From JBLNDJ01 sp050261515 (GTDB lineage: Bacteria > Acidobacteriota > Terriglobia > Bryobacterales > Bryobacteraceae), in contig JBLNDJ010000060.1 of the NCBI GenBank assembly GCA_050261515.1, positions 62,001 through 126,000 of the forward strand: a DNA stretch of 64,000 nucleotides, given 5' to 3'. Shown in pieces: positions 16,766-30,464 of the stretch (position 1 is the stretch's first letter; each line of letters begins with the position of its first letter). The notes under the pieces were generated by a model, which had not been told where the DNA came from, did no database searches, and saw only the letters and a program-made list of their open reading frames with translations. The position numbers and the translations under genes are program-made.

Positions 16766-17034
16766 GAGATTCTAACGCTTCGCTCATGGGCAGCGTGGGC
16801 GCTCTGTATAAGAGAGGAAAAATCTGTCAGGTTTCAGGTACGCGAAACGTTGCCCATCGTGCCCATTCCTCGCATGCCGTTGGGAACAGACCACGAGCTG
16901 TGGGTGGCATTCTGGGACGGATCATCGCACGCTACCCAAGGGGCAGCGAATCGAGTTTGGACGCCAATTGGACTCCAAACGGACTCCAGAGAGGGGTTTG
17001 GGAGAAGGGAAGGTCTGTAACTCTTTGAGTTATT
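16766..17034. other. Gene-poor island edge next to the tRNA
   Basis: No convincing gene is present. A rightward open frame at 16786-17028 (80 codons, ends in WEKGRSVTL) stops 6 bp before the tRNA. Its position is where a tRNA-adjacent integrase could end, but no tyrosine-recombinase motif (R...HxxR...Y) is visible. Two near-identical copies of GGACTCCAA/G (16971-16990) lie here. Confidence 0.4.
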
Positions 17035-17112
17035 TGGTCGGGCCGCCGGGATTTGAACCCGGGACCTCTTGCACCCCAAGCAAGCGCGCTAGCCAGGCTG
17101 CGCCACGGCCCG
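17035..17112 (-). tRNA. tRNA-Pro (anticodon GGG)
   Basis: Reading the minus strand from 17112: acceptor stem CGGGCCG pairs with CGGCCCG. The anticodon stem-loop is CTTGC-TTGGGGT-GCAAG with anticodon GGG, and the T-arm is CCGGG-TTCAAAT-CCCGG. The discriminator base A is followed by a genome-encoded CCA (17037-17035). All four arms are intact. The 3' end faces the prophage, so it is the likely attachment site. Confidence 0.95.
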
Positions 17113-17135
17113 AAATTATTAATTCTACCCTACTT

Positions 17136-18635
17136 CTATAGCCTCTGCGTCGCCCCGAACGAAGTTGATCTGGCGGCCACAACACAGGGCGCCTCACAGA
17201 ACACGCCACGCCGGTCCAGCCACAGGACCGCCTCCTGCACGAGCGTCAGCCGCAGAACATATCTCCCCGGCTTAGAGGGAGCGGCAATCTTCACGGCATA
17301 CGCGTAGGACTGCCCCGGCAGGAGCGGAGGGAATAACTCGCTCCGCGGTCCATCGAAGACAACCAGCGCCCCGCTCCGGTCGTACCAGTGCGAAGAGAGG
17401 TGGATGGGGAATTCCCCAAGGCTTGAGACGGCGTTCTTCGCTCCATTGCGGACACGCACGAGCGCCTCGCCGCATTCGCCCGGCTCCAGTTCCCGCGGGC
17501 ACGCCGCAACTTCCATTTTCAGCCGCGACAGCTCGCGCGCACTCATCCGTTGCATGCTGAATGCCGCCGATATTTGGCGCAGTTTGCGTTCGAGCGGAAC
17601 GACCCGCTCCGCCACATAGAAAGTGTTTGCGAAAGGCGCGATCGTGTCCAGGAACTGCGCGACGGAGCTCAACAAATCGCCATTGCCGCAGTCCCTGTTC
17701 CGGAACTCATCGATCGCGGTCTCGTAAATCTCAACGAGTCTGGCGGTCGCCTCGCAAAGCCCTTCGGTCCGCCTGACTCGGTCGGTCACCTTGGCGGCAT
17801 CTTGCGGATCGTATTTCCCAAGCTGGCTGAGCACGGTCTCCTCGGTCGCAGGTAGCGGGATTGCATGCATGCCGAAGTTCCGGTAGCGCAGCAGATCATA
17901 GTTGCCGGTCGTGATCAGCTCGCCGAAGCCCGAAGGGCCCGCCAGCATGACCGCGCACCCGGTGGCAAGCGCATCGAGCGCCGAGCGGCCGGTCGCAAAA
18001 ACGATGTCGTGGTCCCCGAGAATGCTCTCGGTGTCCAGGCGGGCCGTTCCCATGCTCAGCCCGACAGTGTCAAGAGAGAGCCCGCTCCGCCGGCATGCGC
18101 GCTCGATGGCGCTGAGGCTGTTCGCGTGCGAAATGGCGTTGCTCAGAACCAGCGCACGGCGCGGAACGGCGGGCAAAGGGGTTCGCCGTGGAAATCGCTC
18201 GAGATCCGTAGGGTTCTGATGAATCGCGATCCGGTCCTCCGGAATTCCGGAGAAGCATATGAGAGCCTCGCGCGTGTGTTCGCTGACCGCGAGATAGCGC
18301 ACGATATTAGGCAGCTTGGGAGGTATCGCGTCTTGCGACAACCAGCCATGGCCCACGAAAATCGCCGGCGTTCCCGGGAACCGCAGCATTGCCGCGACGG
18401 TCTCAATCGGCGAATTCCCGTGGATGATATCCGGTGTGGGAGCTGCCTTCCCTATATCGTCGAACACCGGGATTCCAGAGCGCGTCAAATCCTCCGAAAC
18501 CGCTCCGTTGCGCCGGCAGTACACCGCCGGGTGATGTCCCTGACGGAAAAGCTCCCTAGCGAAGTCGCGAACGTACAAAGACCCGCCCGCGGGCCCTTCC
18601 AGCGTTTGAATAGTCAGCAATACACGGATAGGCAC
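17136..18635 (-). CDS. Glycosyltransferase family 4-like with C-terminal beta-sandwich
   Basis: A 499-residue protein. Residues 1-160 form a GT-B N-terminal domain (LLTIQTLEGPAGGSLYVRDF with the Gly-rich acceptor loop, and VGHGWLSQDA). Residues 165-300 form an incomplete nucleotide-sugar half with FATGRSALDALATGCAVMLA, the usual GT4 A/GxxxLE-like region lacking a clear EXXXXXXXE motif. Residues 390-490 form a beta-sandwich resembling the C-terminal domain of polysaccharide-modifying or export proteins (GECGEALVRVRNG, PGRYVLRLTL). It probably acts in surface polysaccharide synthesis. It is the only gene between the tRNA and the ATP synthase cluster. Confidence 0.75.
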   Translation of the reverse strand: MPIRVLLTIQTLEGPAGGSLYVRDFARELFRQGHHPAVYCRRNGAVSEDLTRSGIPVFDDIGKAAPTPDIIHGNSPIETVAAMLRFPGTPAIFVGHGWLSQDAIPPKLPNIVRYLAVSEHTREALICFSGIPEDRIAIHQNPTDLERFPRRTPLPAVPRRALVLSNAISHANSLSAIERACRRSGLSLDTVGLSMGTARLDTESILGDHDIVFATGRSALDALATGCAVMLAGPSGFGELITTGNYDLLRYRNFGMHAIPLPATEETVLSQLGKYDPQDAAKVTDRVRRTEGLCEATARLVEIYETAIDEFRNRDCGNGDLLSSVAQFLDTIAPFANTFYVAERVVPLERKLRQISAAFSMQRMSARELSRLKMEVAACPRELEPGECGEALVRVRNGAKNAVSSLGEFPIHLSSHWYDRSGALVVFDGPRSELFPPLLPGQSYAYAVKIAAPSKPGRYVLRLTLVQEAVLWLDRRGVFCEAPCVVAARSTSFGATQRL

Positions 18636-18698
18636 AGGCCGTTAGCCGCCTCTGCGGTTTGTTTTTTGATAGAAACTGACGCGCCGCCGCGCGCAGCC

Positions 18699-18965
18699 CT
18701 ATTCTCCGCGCTTCTCCGCCGACGTCGCCAGCACTCTCGCATGGTCGTTCGCGACCTCGAGCCAGCCGCCTTCGACTTTCATCGCGCGCCGCCGGCCGCC
18801 CGCCACGTAGCTGAGCTCGCCCGAGCCCAGCTCCGCCAGCAGCGCCGCATGGCCCGGCAGGATGCCGACGTAGCCGTTCGCCGCCGGGATCTGCGCCTCC
18901 GTCACCTGCTCGTTCACCAGCAGGCTCTCCGGCGTCGCAACTTCAAGCAAGAACGTATCGGCCAT
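18699..18965 (-). CDS. atpC: ATP synthase epsilon subunit, short form
   Basis: An 88-residue protein covering only the N-terminal beta-sandwich of the epsilon subunit: LEVATPESLLVNEQVTEAQI and NGYVGILPGHAALLAELGSG are diagnostic. Usual bacterial epsilon is about 130-140 residues. The C-terminal two-helix domain that inhibits ATP hydrolysis is absent. It joins the rotor to F1, 9 bp downstream of atpD. Confidence 0.92.
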   Translation of the reverse strand: MADTFLLEVATPESLLVNEQVTEAQIPAANGYVGILPGHAALLAELGSGELSYVAGGRRRAMKVEGGWLEVANDHARVLATSAEKRGE

Positions 18966-18974
18966 GTCGGCGCC

Positions 18975-22897
<3,923 letters not shown>

Positions 22898-22921
22898 ACA
22901 GAAACCCTTGTCTGTGGAGCG

Positions 22922-23476
22922 CTACGACCCTGTCCCCGCCAGCCGCTGCCTGAGCGCGTCAAGCTGGCCGCGGACCGAGCCGTCGTAAACCGTGGACCCT
23001 ATGCGGGCCATCACGCCGCCGATCAGGTCTTCCTGAATGCGGAACTGAGCCCGTGTCTGCTTGCCCGTGAGCCGCGCGAGCCCGGCCACGATTTCCTGCT
23101 GCTGCGGCGCTGGGAGCGGCCTCGCCGAGAGAACCTCGGCGCGCGCGATACCGAGCCGCTCGTCCATCACCAATTCAAACGCATCGCCGATTTCGCCGAG
23201 CAGCCGTACGCGGCCGTGATCGAGGAGCACCATCAGGAACCGGCGCGTGACGTCGGAAAGCCCGAGGTCCTTTGCCAGCCGCGCGATGATCGCTCTCTGT
23301 CGCGGACGCGGAACCGCGGGGGATTCAAGCGCGATCTTCAACTCCGGCGATTCCACCAGCAACCCGGCGAAGGAGGCAACCTCCGCGGCGGCGGCATGCG
23401 CGTCGATCTTCGAACCCGGCGCGGTTACCACATCCGCCAGCGCGCGCGCATATCGCATTTCGAGTGCGCCCGGCAT
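22922..23476 (-). CDS. atpH: ATP synthase delta subunit
   Basis: A 184-residue protein with an N-terminal helical domain (MRYARALADVV) and the family C-terminal hallmark (DLIGGVMARIGSTVYDGSVR). It connects F1 to the b-subunit peripheral stalk. The stop of the upstream b gene is immediately adjacent to its start, with no gap. Confidence 0.95.
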   Translation of the reverse strand: MPGALEMRYARALADVVTAPGSKIDAHAAAAEVASFAGLLVESPELKIALESPAVPRPRQRAIIARLAKDLGLSDVTRRFLMVLLDHGRVRLLGEIGDAFELVMDERLGIARAEVLSARPLPAPQQQEIVAGLARLTGKQTRAQFRIQEDLIGGVMARIGSTVYDGSVRGQLDALRQRLAGTGS

Positions 23477-24064
23477 TTAGGAAACCCTCGCATTCCCGGC
23501 GCCCGGCCGGTGTTCCAGGTCCTTCAGCATGGCATCGACGAGCGTGCGGTCCTTCTCCGGAGTCAGCCGTTCGCGGATGCGCTTCGATGCCAGATCGATG
23601 GCCAGCCTGGCCGAATATTCCCGAAGCTCCTGCCGCGCGGCCTTCGAAACCGAAGCGATCTCCTGTTCGGCCTGCGCCTGAATCTTCTGCGTCTCGCGCT
23701 GGATTTCTCCGCGCACGCGCTCGCCTTCGGCGGCCGATTCCTGCCGGGCCTGCGCCCGCAGGTTCTCGACCTCGGCGCCGAGGTTCGCCAGGCGCTGTTC
23801 CATCTCCGCGTACCGCGCTTCGGCGTCTTCCTTCAGCTTCGCGGCTTCCTCGAGGCCGACGCGTATCTCAGCCGAGCGGCCCGCGAAGAATCCGCCGGCC
23901 TTCTTCTTGATCAAATAGCCGAGCACCCCCGCCATCAGGATGAAGTTCGCGATTTTCCAGCCAAGCTCGGGGTCGCCGGCTTCCTGGGCGTGGCCGCCCT
24001 CGGCGGCGAGCGCCGCGGCGGCGATAACGAGCGCGATCGAAACTACCGGAAGAATGCGTTTCAA
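23477..24064 (-). CDS. atpF: ATP synthase b subunit with N-terminal signal-like segment
   Basis: A 195-residue peripheral stalk protein. An N-terminal hydrophobic stretch (ILPVVSIALVIAAAALAAEG) is followed by a second one (ANFILMAGVLGYLIKKKAGG), then a long charged helical coiled coil (EEAAKLKEDAEARYAEME). The first stretch looks like a cleavable signal peptide (AAEGGHA), unusual among classical b subunits. It is the second of two b-type genes, with a 4-bp overlap of the first. Confidence 0.92.
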   Translation of the reverse strand: MKRILPVVSIALVIAAAALAAEGGHAQEAGDPELGWKIANFILMAGVLGYLIKKKAGGFFAGRSAEIRVGLEEAAKLKEDAEARYAEMEQRLANLGAEVENLRAQARQESAAEGERVRGEIQRETQKIQAQAEQEIASVSKAARQELREYSARLAIDLASKRIRERLTPEKDRTLVDAMLKDLEHRPGAGNARVS

Positions 24065-24510
24065 GCCGGTCTCCTCTCGAGGACCGTTTTAACGATCTCA
24101 TCGGCGAGGGACTCGGTCTGAAGCGCCAGCGTCAGCTTGGCCTGTTCGAGCTCGCCGGCAAGCTGGCGGCTGGCTTCTCTCACGTTTGCGCCGGCGCGCT
24201 GCCGGGCTTCCGCGACGGCGCCCGCCTGGTCCTGCCGGAGCGCCTGGCGGAACTCCTCCTGCTCGCGGTAAATATCGGCCCGCGCGGCACGGATCGCGCT
24301 TTCATACTCAGCGGCTTTTTGAGAGGCTAGGGCGAGGCTGTCATCGGCCAGCTTCCGCGCGCCTTCGGTCGCCTTGTAGCGTTCGGAAAGCATCCGGGCC
24401 ATCGGGCCGAAAAACACCCGCTTCAGATAGAAATGCAACAGGACAATGAGCAGTAGTGTGGGGATAGCTTTCAGTATCAACCCACCGAGAGAGCGGAGGA
24501 CTTCATCCAT
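24061..24510 (-). CDS. ATP synthase b' subunit
   Basis: A 149-residue protein with an N-terminal membrane anchor (IPTLLLIVLLHFYLKRVFFG) and a long charged helix (SLALASQKAAEYESAIRAAR), as in b/b' stalk subunits. With the next gene it forms a heterodimeric b/b' stalk. It is the first gene of the operon; a promoter lies about 50 bp upstream. Confidence 0.9.
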   Translation of the reverse strand: MDEVLRSLGGLILKAIPTLLLIVLLHFYLKRVFFGPMARMLSERYKATEGARKLADDSLALASQKAAEYESAIRAARADIYREQEEFRQALRQDQAGAVAEARQRAGANVREASRQLAGELEQAKLTLALQTESLADEIVKTVLERRPA

Positions 24511-24561
24511 CGGAGTCTATCGGGAAGTACCTTAGAATTACGAGAGATACGCCGAAAACCC

Positions 24562-24591
24562 ACCCTAGCATACGCCCCCGGGATGGGTCAA
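24562..24591 (-). promoter_or_regulatory. Sigma-70-like promoter of the ATP synthase operon
   Basis: On the minus strand TTGACC (24591-24586) and TAGGGT (24567-24562) are spaced by 18 bases. The start codon of the b' gene is about 50 bases further. The -35 is near consensus and the -10 has the key T, A and final T. Confidence 0.55.
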
Positions 24592-24668
24592 CAACCTGCT
24601 CCCCGGCCGGCCCAAAGGCGCCCGGCGGGCAGTAACTTCTTAAAACAGTCCGGCCAGGGGCCGGCCGC

Positions 24669-24686
24669 GGACCAAGCGGTCCGCCT
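24669..24686. repeat. Inverted repeat between atp and lolA operons
   Basis: A perfect 7-bp inverted repeat GCGGACC-AAGC-GGTCCGC lies 33 bp upstream of lolA. It has no T-tract on either side, so it is more likely an operator or RNA hairpin in the lolA leader than a terminator. Other GC-rich repeats surround it (GGCCGGCC elements). Confidence 0.35.
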
Positions 24687-24719
24687 ACACGCTTCGCCCA
24701 ACCCGCGCGTCAGCTATAT

Positions 24720-25355
24720 GTGACCCGTTTTACGCTATGGGCCTGCCTGCTCGCAGTGTCCGCATCCACCGCACGGCCCGACGTGACCTCCATCTTAAAA
24801 GGCGTTGAGAACCGGTACAACCGCGCCCGCACCCTCGAGGTCAACTTCGAACAGACCTACGACGCCCCGGGCCGCGGCCCCAAGACAGAAGCCGGACACC
24901 TCTTCCTTCGCAAGCCCGGCCGCATGCGCTGGCAGTACACGCAGCCCGCCGGAAAGCTCTTCGTCAGCGACGGCAAAGTTATCTTCTTATATACACCCAA
25001 CAACAATCGCGTCGAGCGCACCAAGGTCAGGGAGAGCGACGACATGCGCGCCCCCCTCGGCTTCCTGCTCGGCAAGCTCGATTTTCAGAAGGATTTCAAG
25101 CGCTTCATCTCCCGGCCGGACGGCCAGAACACATGGATCATCGCCGAGCCGCGCTCCGAAAAAGCGCCCTTCACCAAAGTGGAGTTCTGCGTGACGCCCG
25201 CATACGAAATCCGCCGCCTCATCGTCGCCGCAGAAGGAGGCGCCACCACCGAATTCCGCTTCGACCAGGAAAAACTCAACCCGCCGGTAGCGGACAAGCT
25301 CTTCCAGTTCCAGCCCCCGGCCGGAGCCGAAGTCGTCGAGGAGGCGGAAAGATGA
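24720..25355 (+). CDS. lolA: LolA-like outer membrane lipoprotein carrier
   Basis: A 211-residue periplasmic protein. The signal peptide is TLWACLLAVSASTARPDV, and family hallmarks are EVNFEQTYDAPG, GHLFLRKPGRMRWQYTQPAG and SDGKVIFLYTPNNNRVE. It ferries lipoproteins from the inner to the outer membrane. The start is GTG 24720. It heads the pilus/secretion operon with a 55-bp gap before the next gene. Confidence 0.9.
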   Translation: MTRFTLWACLLAVSASTARPDVTSILKGVENRYNRARTLEVNFEQTYDAPGRGPKTEAGHLFLRKPGRMRWQYTQPAGKLFVSDGKVIFLYTPNNNRVERTKVRESDDMRAPLGFLLGKLDFQKDFKRFISRPDGQNTWIIAEPRSEKAPFTKVEFCVTPAYEIRRLIVAAEGGATTEFRFDQEKLNPPVADKLFQFQPPAGAEVVEEAER

Positions 25356-25410
25356 TTCACCGCGGAGGCCGCCGCTCAACGGCAGCCGGCGGTGAGAAGG
25401 AAGCTGCTCA

Positions 25411-26613
25411 ATGGCTGAGTTTCTACTGAAATACGCCGACGCCCGCGGGGAGATCCACCAGCAGGTTGCGCAGGCGCAGTCCGCCGACGAGGCCCGCGAG
25501 CGCTTCGTCCAGCAGGGCTTCCTCGTCTACTCCGTCCGCTCCAAGAGCGCGATGACGGCCCTTGCCCCCTCCCGGCGCCCCAAGAAACTCAACATCGAAA
25601 AATTCCTCATCTTCAACCAGCAGTTCGTCACGCTGGTGCGCGCCGGCCTTCCCATCCTCAAGGGCCTCGACCTGCTCGCCGAACGCCTCACCGATCCCAA
25701 ACTCGGCAAGCACATCCGCGCCGTCCGCGATGAAGTGAAAAACGGAGCCTTGCTCTCGGACGCCTTCCGCAACCAGGGCGTCTTCCCGCCCATCTACGTC
25801 AGCTCGATCCTGGCCGGCGAAAAGAGCGGCAGCCTCGGCGACGTCCTCGAGCGCTACATCGCCTACCAGAAACTCACGCTGTCGGTGCGGAAGAAGCTCA
25901 TCGTCTCGCTGATCTACCCCTCGCTGCTGCTGTTCCTCGTCCTCTGCCTGATGGTGTTCCTCATCACCTATGTGGTGCCGAACTTCGCGCAGCTCTACAA
26001 CAGCATGCAGGCGCAGCTGCCCGAAACCACGCAGATCCTGATCGCCGTCGGCACCACCGCCCGCAGCTACATCCTGGCCGGATTCGTCGGCCTCATCCTC
26101 GCCATCGTCGCGTTCCGCTTCTGGTCGCGCAGCCCCTCGGCGAAGATGAAGCTCGACACCCTCAAGCTCCACACGCCCGCCCTCGGCGACATGTGGATCA
26201 AGTTCCAGGTAGCGCAGTTCTCGCGCATTCTGAGTACCCTGCTGGTCGGCGGCATTCCGCTGGTCCAGGCGCTTGAAACCTCGGCCCAATCGCTCGGCAC
26301 GCGCCTGCTTCAATCGGCGCTCGAAAAAGCGCAGCGCCTGGTCCGCGAGGGGCAGTCTTTATCTTCGGCCCTCAAAACAACGAAACTTTTCCCCGGCCTC
26401 GCCATCGACATGATCGAAGTGGGCGAGTCCACCGGCGCGCTGCCCCAGATGCTCGGCAGCGTCGCCGAGTTTTACGAGGAGGACGTGGGCACGCGCATGA
26501 CCGCGACCCTGTCGCTGATCGAGCCCGTGATCATGGTCTTCATGGGCGTCTTCGTCGCCTTCGTGCTCGTGGCCCTGTATCTGCCGATCTTCTCCCTCGC
26601 GGAGACGATGTAG
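25411..26613 (+). CDS. Type IV pilus / type II secretion inner membrane platform protein
   Basis: A 400-residue GspF/PilC protein. Two GspF domains (about 65-190 and 270-390) each carry the typical FxxxLxxLLxAGIPLxxALE-type pattern (FNQQFVTLVRAGLPILKGLD and FSRILSTLLVGGIPLVQALE). Three hydrophobic segments are near 165-190, 215-235 and 375-395. It forms the platform that couples the ATPase to pseudopilin assembly. The ATPase gene follows 9 bp later. Confidence 0.94.
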   Translation: MAEFLLKYADARGEIHQQVAQAQSADEARERFVQQGFLVYSVRSKSAMTALAPSRRPKKLNIEKFLIFNQQFVTLVRAGLPILKGLDLLAERLTDPKLGKHIRAVRDEVKNGALLSDAFRNQGVFPPIYVSSILAGEKSGSLGDVLERYIAYQKLTLSVRKKLIVSLIYPSLLLFLVLCLMVFLITYVVPNFAQLYNSMQAQLPETTQILIAVGTTARSYILAGFVGLILAIVAFRFWSRSPSAKMKLDTLKLHTPALGDMWIKFQVAQFSRILSTLLVGGIPLVQALETSAQSLGTRLLQSALEKAQRLVREGQSLSSALKTTKLFPGLAIDMIEVGESTGALPQMLGSVAEFYEEDVGTRMTATLSLIEPVIMVFMGVFVAFVLVALYLPIFSLAETM

Positions 26614-26622
26614 GAGGAGCGA

Positions 26623-28248
<1,626 letters not shown>

Positions 28249-28253
28249 GCAAC

Positions 28254-29147
28254 ATGCACGCACCGCCGTTTTTGAGAAAACTGCTGAACGACCCGCCCCC
28301 GCGGTTCGCTTTCGAAATTTCGGAGGCGGGCATCGCCGCCGCGCGCACCGCGAACCCCGCGCAGGCCGGCTTCGAGCCGCTCGAGGAGGGCGTCATCGCC
28401 GTCTCTCCGGTCCACGACAACGTGCTCCGCATGGACGCGCTCACCGCGAAGATCCAGGCGCTCGCGCCGCGCGGGGAAAAGAAGCGCCAGCGCGCCACCC
28501 TGATCGTGCCCGACTACAGCGTGCGCGTCTCGGTCCTCGATTTCGACGCGTTTCCGTCCGACCACGAGCAGCAGCTTTCGCTCGTGCGCTTCCGCCTGAA
28601 GAAGAGCCTGCCATTCGACATCGACTCGGCGGGCATCAGCTACTTCGCGCAGCCGGATGGCGCCGGAAAGCGCGTGGACGTAGTCGCCGCCGTCGCGCCG
28701 CTCGAAATCCTCGGGCGCTACGAAGCCCCGTTCCGTTCCGCCGGCTTTCACCCCGGTTTGGTCACGACTTCCGCGCTCGCCACCCTCCCGCTGCTGCGCG
28801 GCAAAGGCGTCTCGGTGCTTGCAAAGCTCAGCGGCCGCATCCTGACCCTCGCCGTGGTCTCGAACCACGCGCTGAAGCTCCTGCGCTCGATCGAACTCTC
28901 CGGCTCTGTGCCCGCCGAGATCGCCTCGCACCTCTACCCGACCTTCGCCTACATCGAGGACCAGCTCGCCGCCGCCCCCGAACGCCTGCTCGTCTGCGGC
29001 CACCCGCACCTCGCCAGCGATCTCAGCGACGAGCTCGGCGCGGACGTGAGCTTCTCGATCGAACCTCTACGCTCCCGCTACGGAGCGCCGGACCAGTTCA
29101 ACGCGGGCCTGCTCGGATACCTGGAATCGCTGGAGGATGGACAATGA
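28254..29147 (+). CDS. PilM-like actin-fold protein
   Basis: A 297-residue protein with the actin/FtsA-type pattern of PilM/GspL cytoplasmic domains (ATLIVPDYSVRVSVLDFDAF, and LKKSLPFDIDSAGISYF). It has no membrane segment. It would form the cytoplasmic ring component tied to PilN, encoded immediately downstream with a 4-bp overlap. Confidence 0.85.
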   Translation: MHAPPFLRKLLNDPPPRFAFEISEAGIAAARTANPAQAGFEPLEEGVIAVSPVHDNVLRMDALTAKIQALAPRGEKKRQRATLIVPDYSVRVSVLDFDAFPSDHEQQLSLVRFRLKKSLPFDIDSAGISYFAQPDGAGKRVDVVAAVAPLEILGRYEAPFRSAGFHPGLVTTSALATLPLLRGKGVSVLAKLSGRILTLAVVSNHALKLLRSIELSGSVPAEIASHLYPTFAYIEDQLAAAPERLLVCGHPHLASDLSDELGADVSFSIEPLRSRYGAPDQFNAGLLGYLESLEDGQ

Positions 29148-29713
29148 GCGCCGCCCGGATCAATCTCGCGAGCGAGCCGTTCCGCCCGGCGCGGCCCGTC
29201 ATCGTCGCATCGGGCGCCGCCGCGGTCTTGCTCCTCGGCCTGCTCGGCCTGCTCATCGCGCTCTCTGTTATGGAAAGCGGCCAGGCCGCCGAAGCCCGCG
29301 GCGCCATCGACAGGCTCGAAAAGCAATCGAAGCAGATGAACGCCGAACAGGCGCGGCTCGAAGGTGTCCTGCGGCAGCCCGAAAACGCCGCCGTGCTCGA
29401 GCGCAACCTGTTCCTGAACAGCCTGATTTACGCCAAAGGCATCAGTTGGACGCGCCTGTTCGACGACCTCGAAAAGGTGATGCCGCACAACGTGCGCCTC
29501 ATCTCCATCCGGCCGCAGACCTCCGGGCAGAACGAAGTAATGCTCGACATGATCCTCGGCGCCGAATCCGCCGAGCCCGTCCTCAAGATGCTCCGCACGC
29601 TCGAAGGCTCGCCGCTGTTCGGAGCCACACGCATCCACAACCGTTTTCCGCCAACCCAGTCGGAGCCGCTGCTGCGCTATCGCGTGAGTGTGAATTATGT
29701 TCAGAAACTTTAG
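29144..29713 (+). CDS. PilN-like protein
   Basis: A 189-residue bitopic inner membrane protein: N-terminal motif ARINLASEPFRPARPV (the INLxxxPF motif that docks on PilM), one membrane segment (IVASGAAAVLLLGLLGLLIA), then a coiled coil and a periplasmic ferredoxin-like domain. It overlaps the PilO gene by 17 bp. Confidence 0.88.
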   Translation: MSAARINLASEPFRPARPVIVASGAAAVLLLGLLGLLIALSVMESGQAAEARGAIDRLEKQSKQMNAEQARLEGVLRQPENAAVLERNLFLNSLIYAKGISWTRLFDDLEKVMPHNVRLISIRPQTSGQNEVMLDMILGAESAEPVLKMLRTLEGSPLFGATRIHNRFPPTQSEPLLRYRVSVNYVQKL

Positions 29714-30464
29714 CCTCCGCCTGGCCGCGCGCCTCGTCCTCGGCGCGCTCGTCGCCGCCAATCTCATCGCCGCACTCATTGCGTTCAAACCCTGGTCCGG
29801 TTCCGCCGAAGACCTCGAGCGCCAGGCCGCCTCGCTGCGCAGCGAAGTCCGCAAGAAGCAGGCCGCGCTCGAGAAGCTCTCCAGCATCGTCAGCAAGGTC
29901 CAGACCGCCCGCACCGACGGCGACAAATTCATGGGCGGCTACCTGCTCAACACGCGCTCGGTCTCTTCCCGCCTCGCCGGCGACCTCGACCGCATGGCCG
30001 CGACCGCGAGCATCCGCCAGAAAGAAGTCGCCTTCGCCTTCGAGCCCGTCGAGGGCAGCGAAGGGACGCTCACCAAGGCGACCATGACAGCCAACTATGA
30101 AGGCACCTACGCGGACCTGATCCAGTTCCTCAACCTGCTCGACCGCTCGCCTCGCCTGATCATTCTCGAAAGCCTGCAAGCCACGCCGCAGCCCCAGGGG
30201 CTGGTGCTGAACATCACGATGAAGCTGAACGCCTTCGTGCGCGAGGGAGAGCCCTCGCCCGAAGAAATGGCTGCGCGGAAGGCCGAGGACGAAGCTCCTC
30301 AAGCGGCCGCGGCCGCCTCCGCGCCGGCGCCTGCACCCGAAGCGCAGCTCGCGCAACCCGCGCCCGCCGTGCTGCCGCCGCCCCCTCCCACCGGACCGAG
30401 GCTCGTGCGCCAGCCCGTCCGGCCGGTGCGCATCCCCCGGACGGCGGAAAGGAGCGCGGAATGA
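29697..30464 (+). CDS. PilO-like protein with Pro/Ala-rich tail
   Basis: A 255-residue protein with one N-terminal membrane segment (LVLGALVAANLIAALIAF), a coiled-coil region (EDLERQAASLRSEVRKKQAA) and a PilO-type domain containing YEGTYADLIQFLNLLDRSPR. The last 70 residues are Pro/Ala rich, which is not typical of PilO. It partners PilN and the following PilP/GspC-like protein in the alignment complex. Confidence 0.85.
   Translation: MFRNFSLRLAARLVLGALVAANLIAALIAFKPWSGSAEDLERQAASLRSEVRKKQAALEKLSSIVSKVQTARTDGDKFMGGYLLNTRSVSSRLAGDLDRMAATASIRQKEVAFAFEPVEGSEGTLTKATMTANYEGTYADLIQFLNLLDRSPRLIILESLQATPQPQGLVLNITMKLNAFVREGEPSPEEMAARKAEDEAPQAAAAASAPAPAPEAQLAQPAPAVLPPPPPTGPRLVRQPVRPVRIPRTAERSAE

Larger units (their letters stand above)
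1..17034. mobile_element. Lambda-type prophage or prophage-bearing island, left end outside the window
   Basis: A contiguous block of phage morphogenesis and packaging genes, in the order used by lambda-like siphophages, runs from the window edge to about 15.7 kb. A pPIWI-nuclease-like gene follows, and the block stops at the 3' end of a tRNA-Pro gene. tRNA 3' ends are common phage attachment sites, so the right boundary is inferred to be the tRNA. No integrase, repressor, lysis module or second tRNA fragment is visible, so the element is incomplete in this window and the left boundary is unknown. Many ATGA overlaps and the intact reading frames suggest the visible part is not decayed. Confidence 0.75.

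Noticed and set aside
16786..17079. Short open frames next to and through the tRNA, including one reading RVQIPAARPN
   Set aside because: The latter is translation of the tRNA itself; the former has no integrase motif.
18644..18668. Plus-strand hairpin AGCCGC...GCGGTT followed by a T run
   Set aside because: It has the orientation of a rightward terminator, but both flanking genes run leftward, so I cannot assign it a function.
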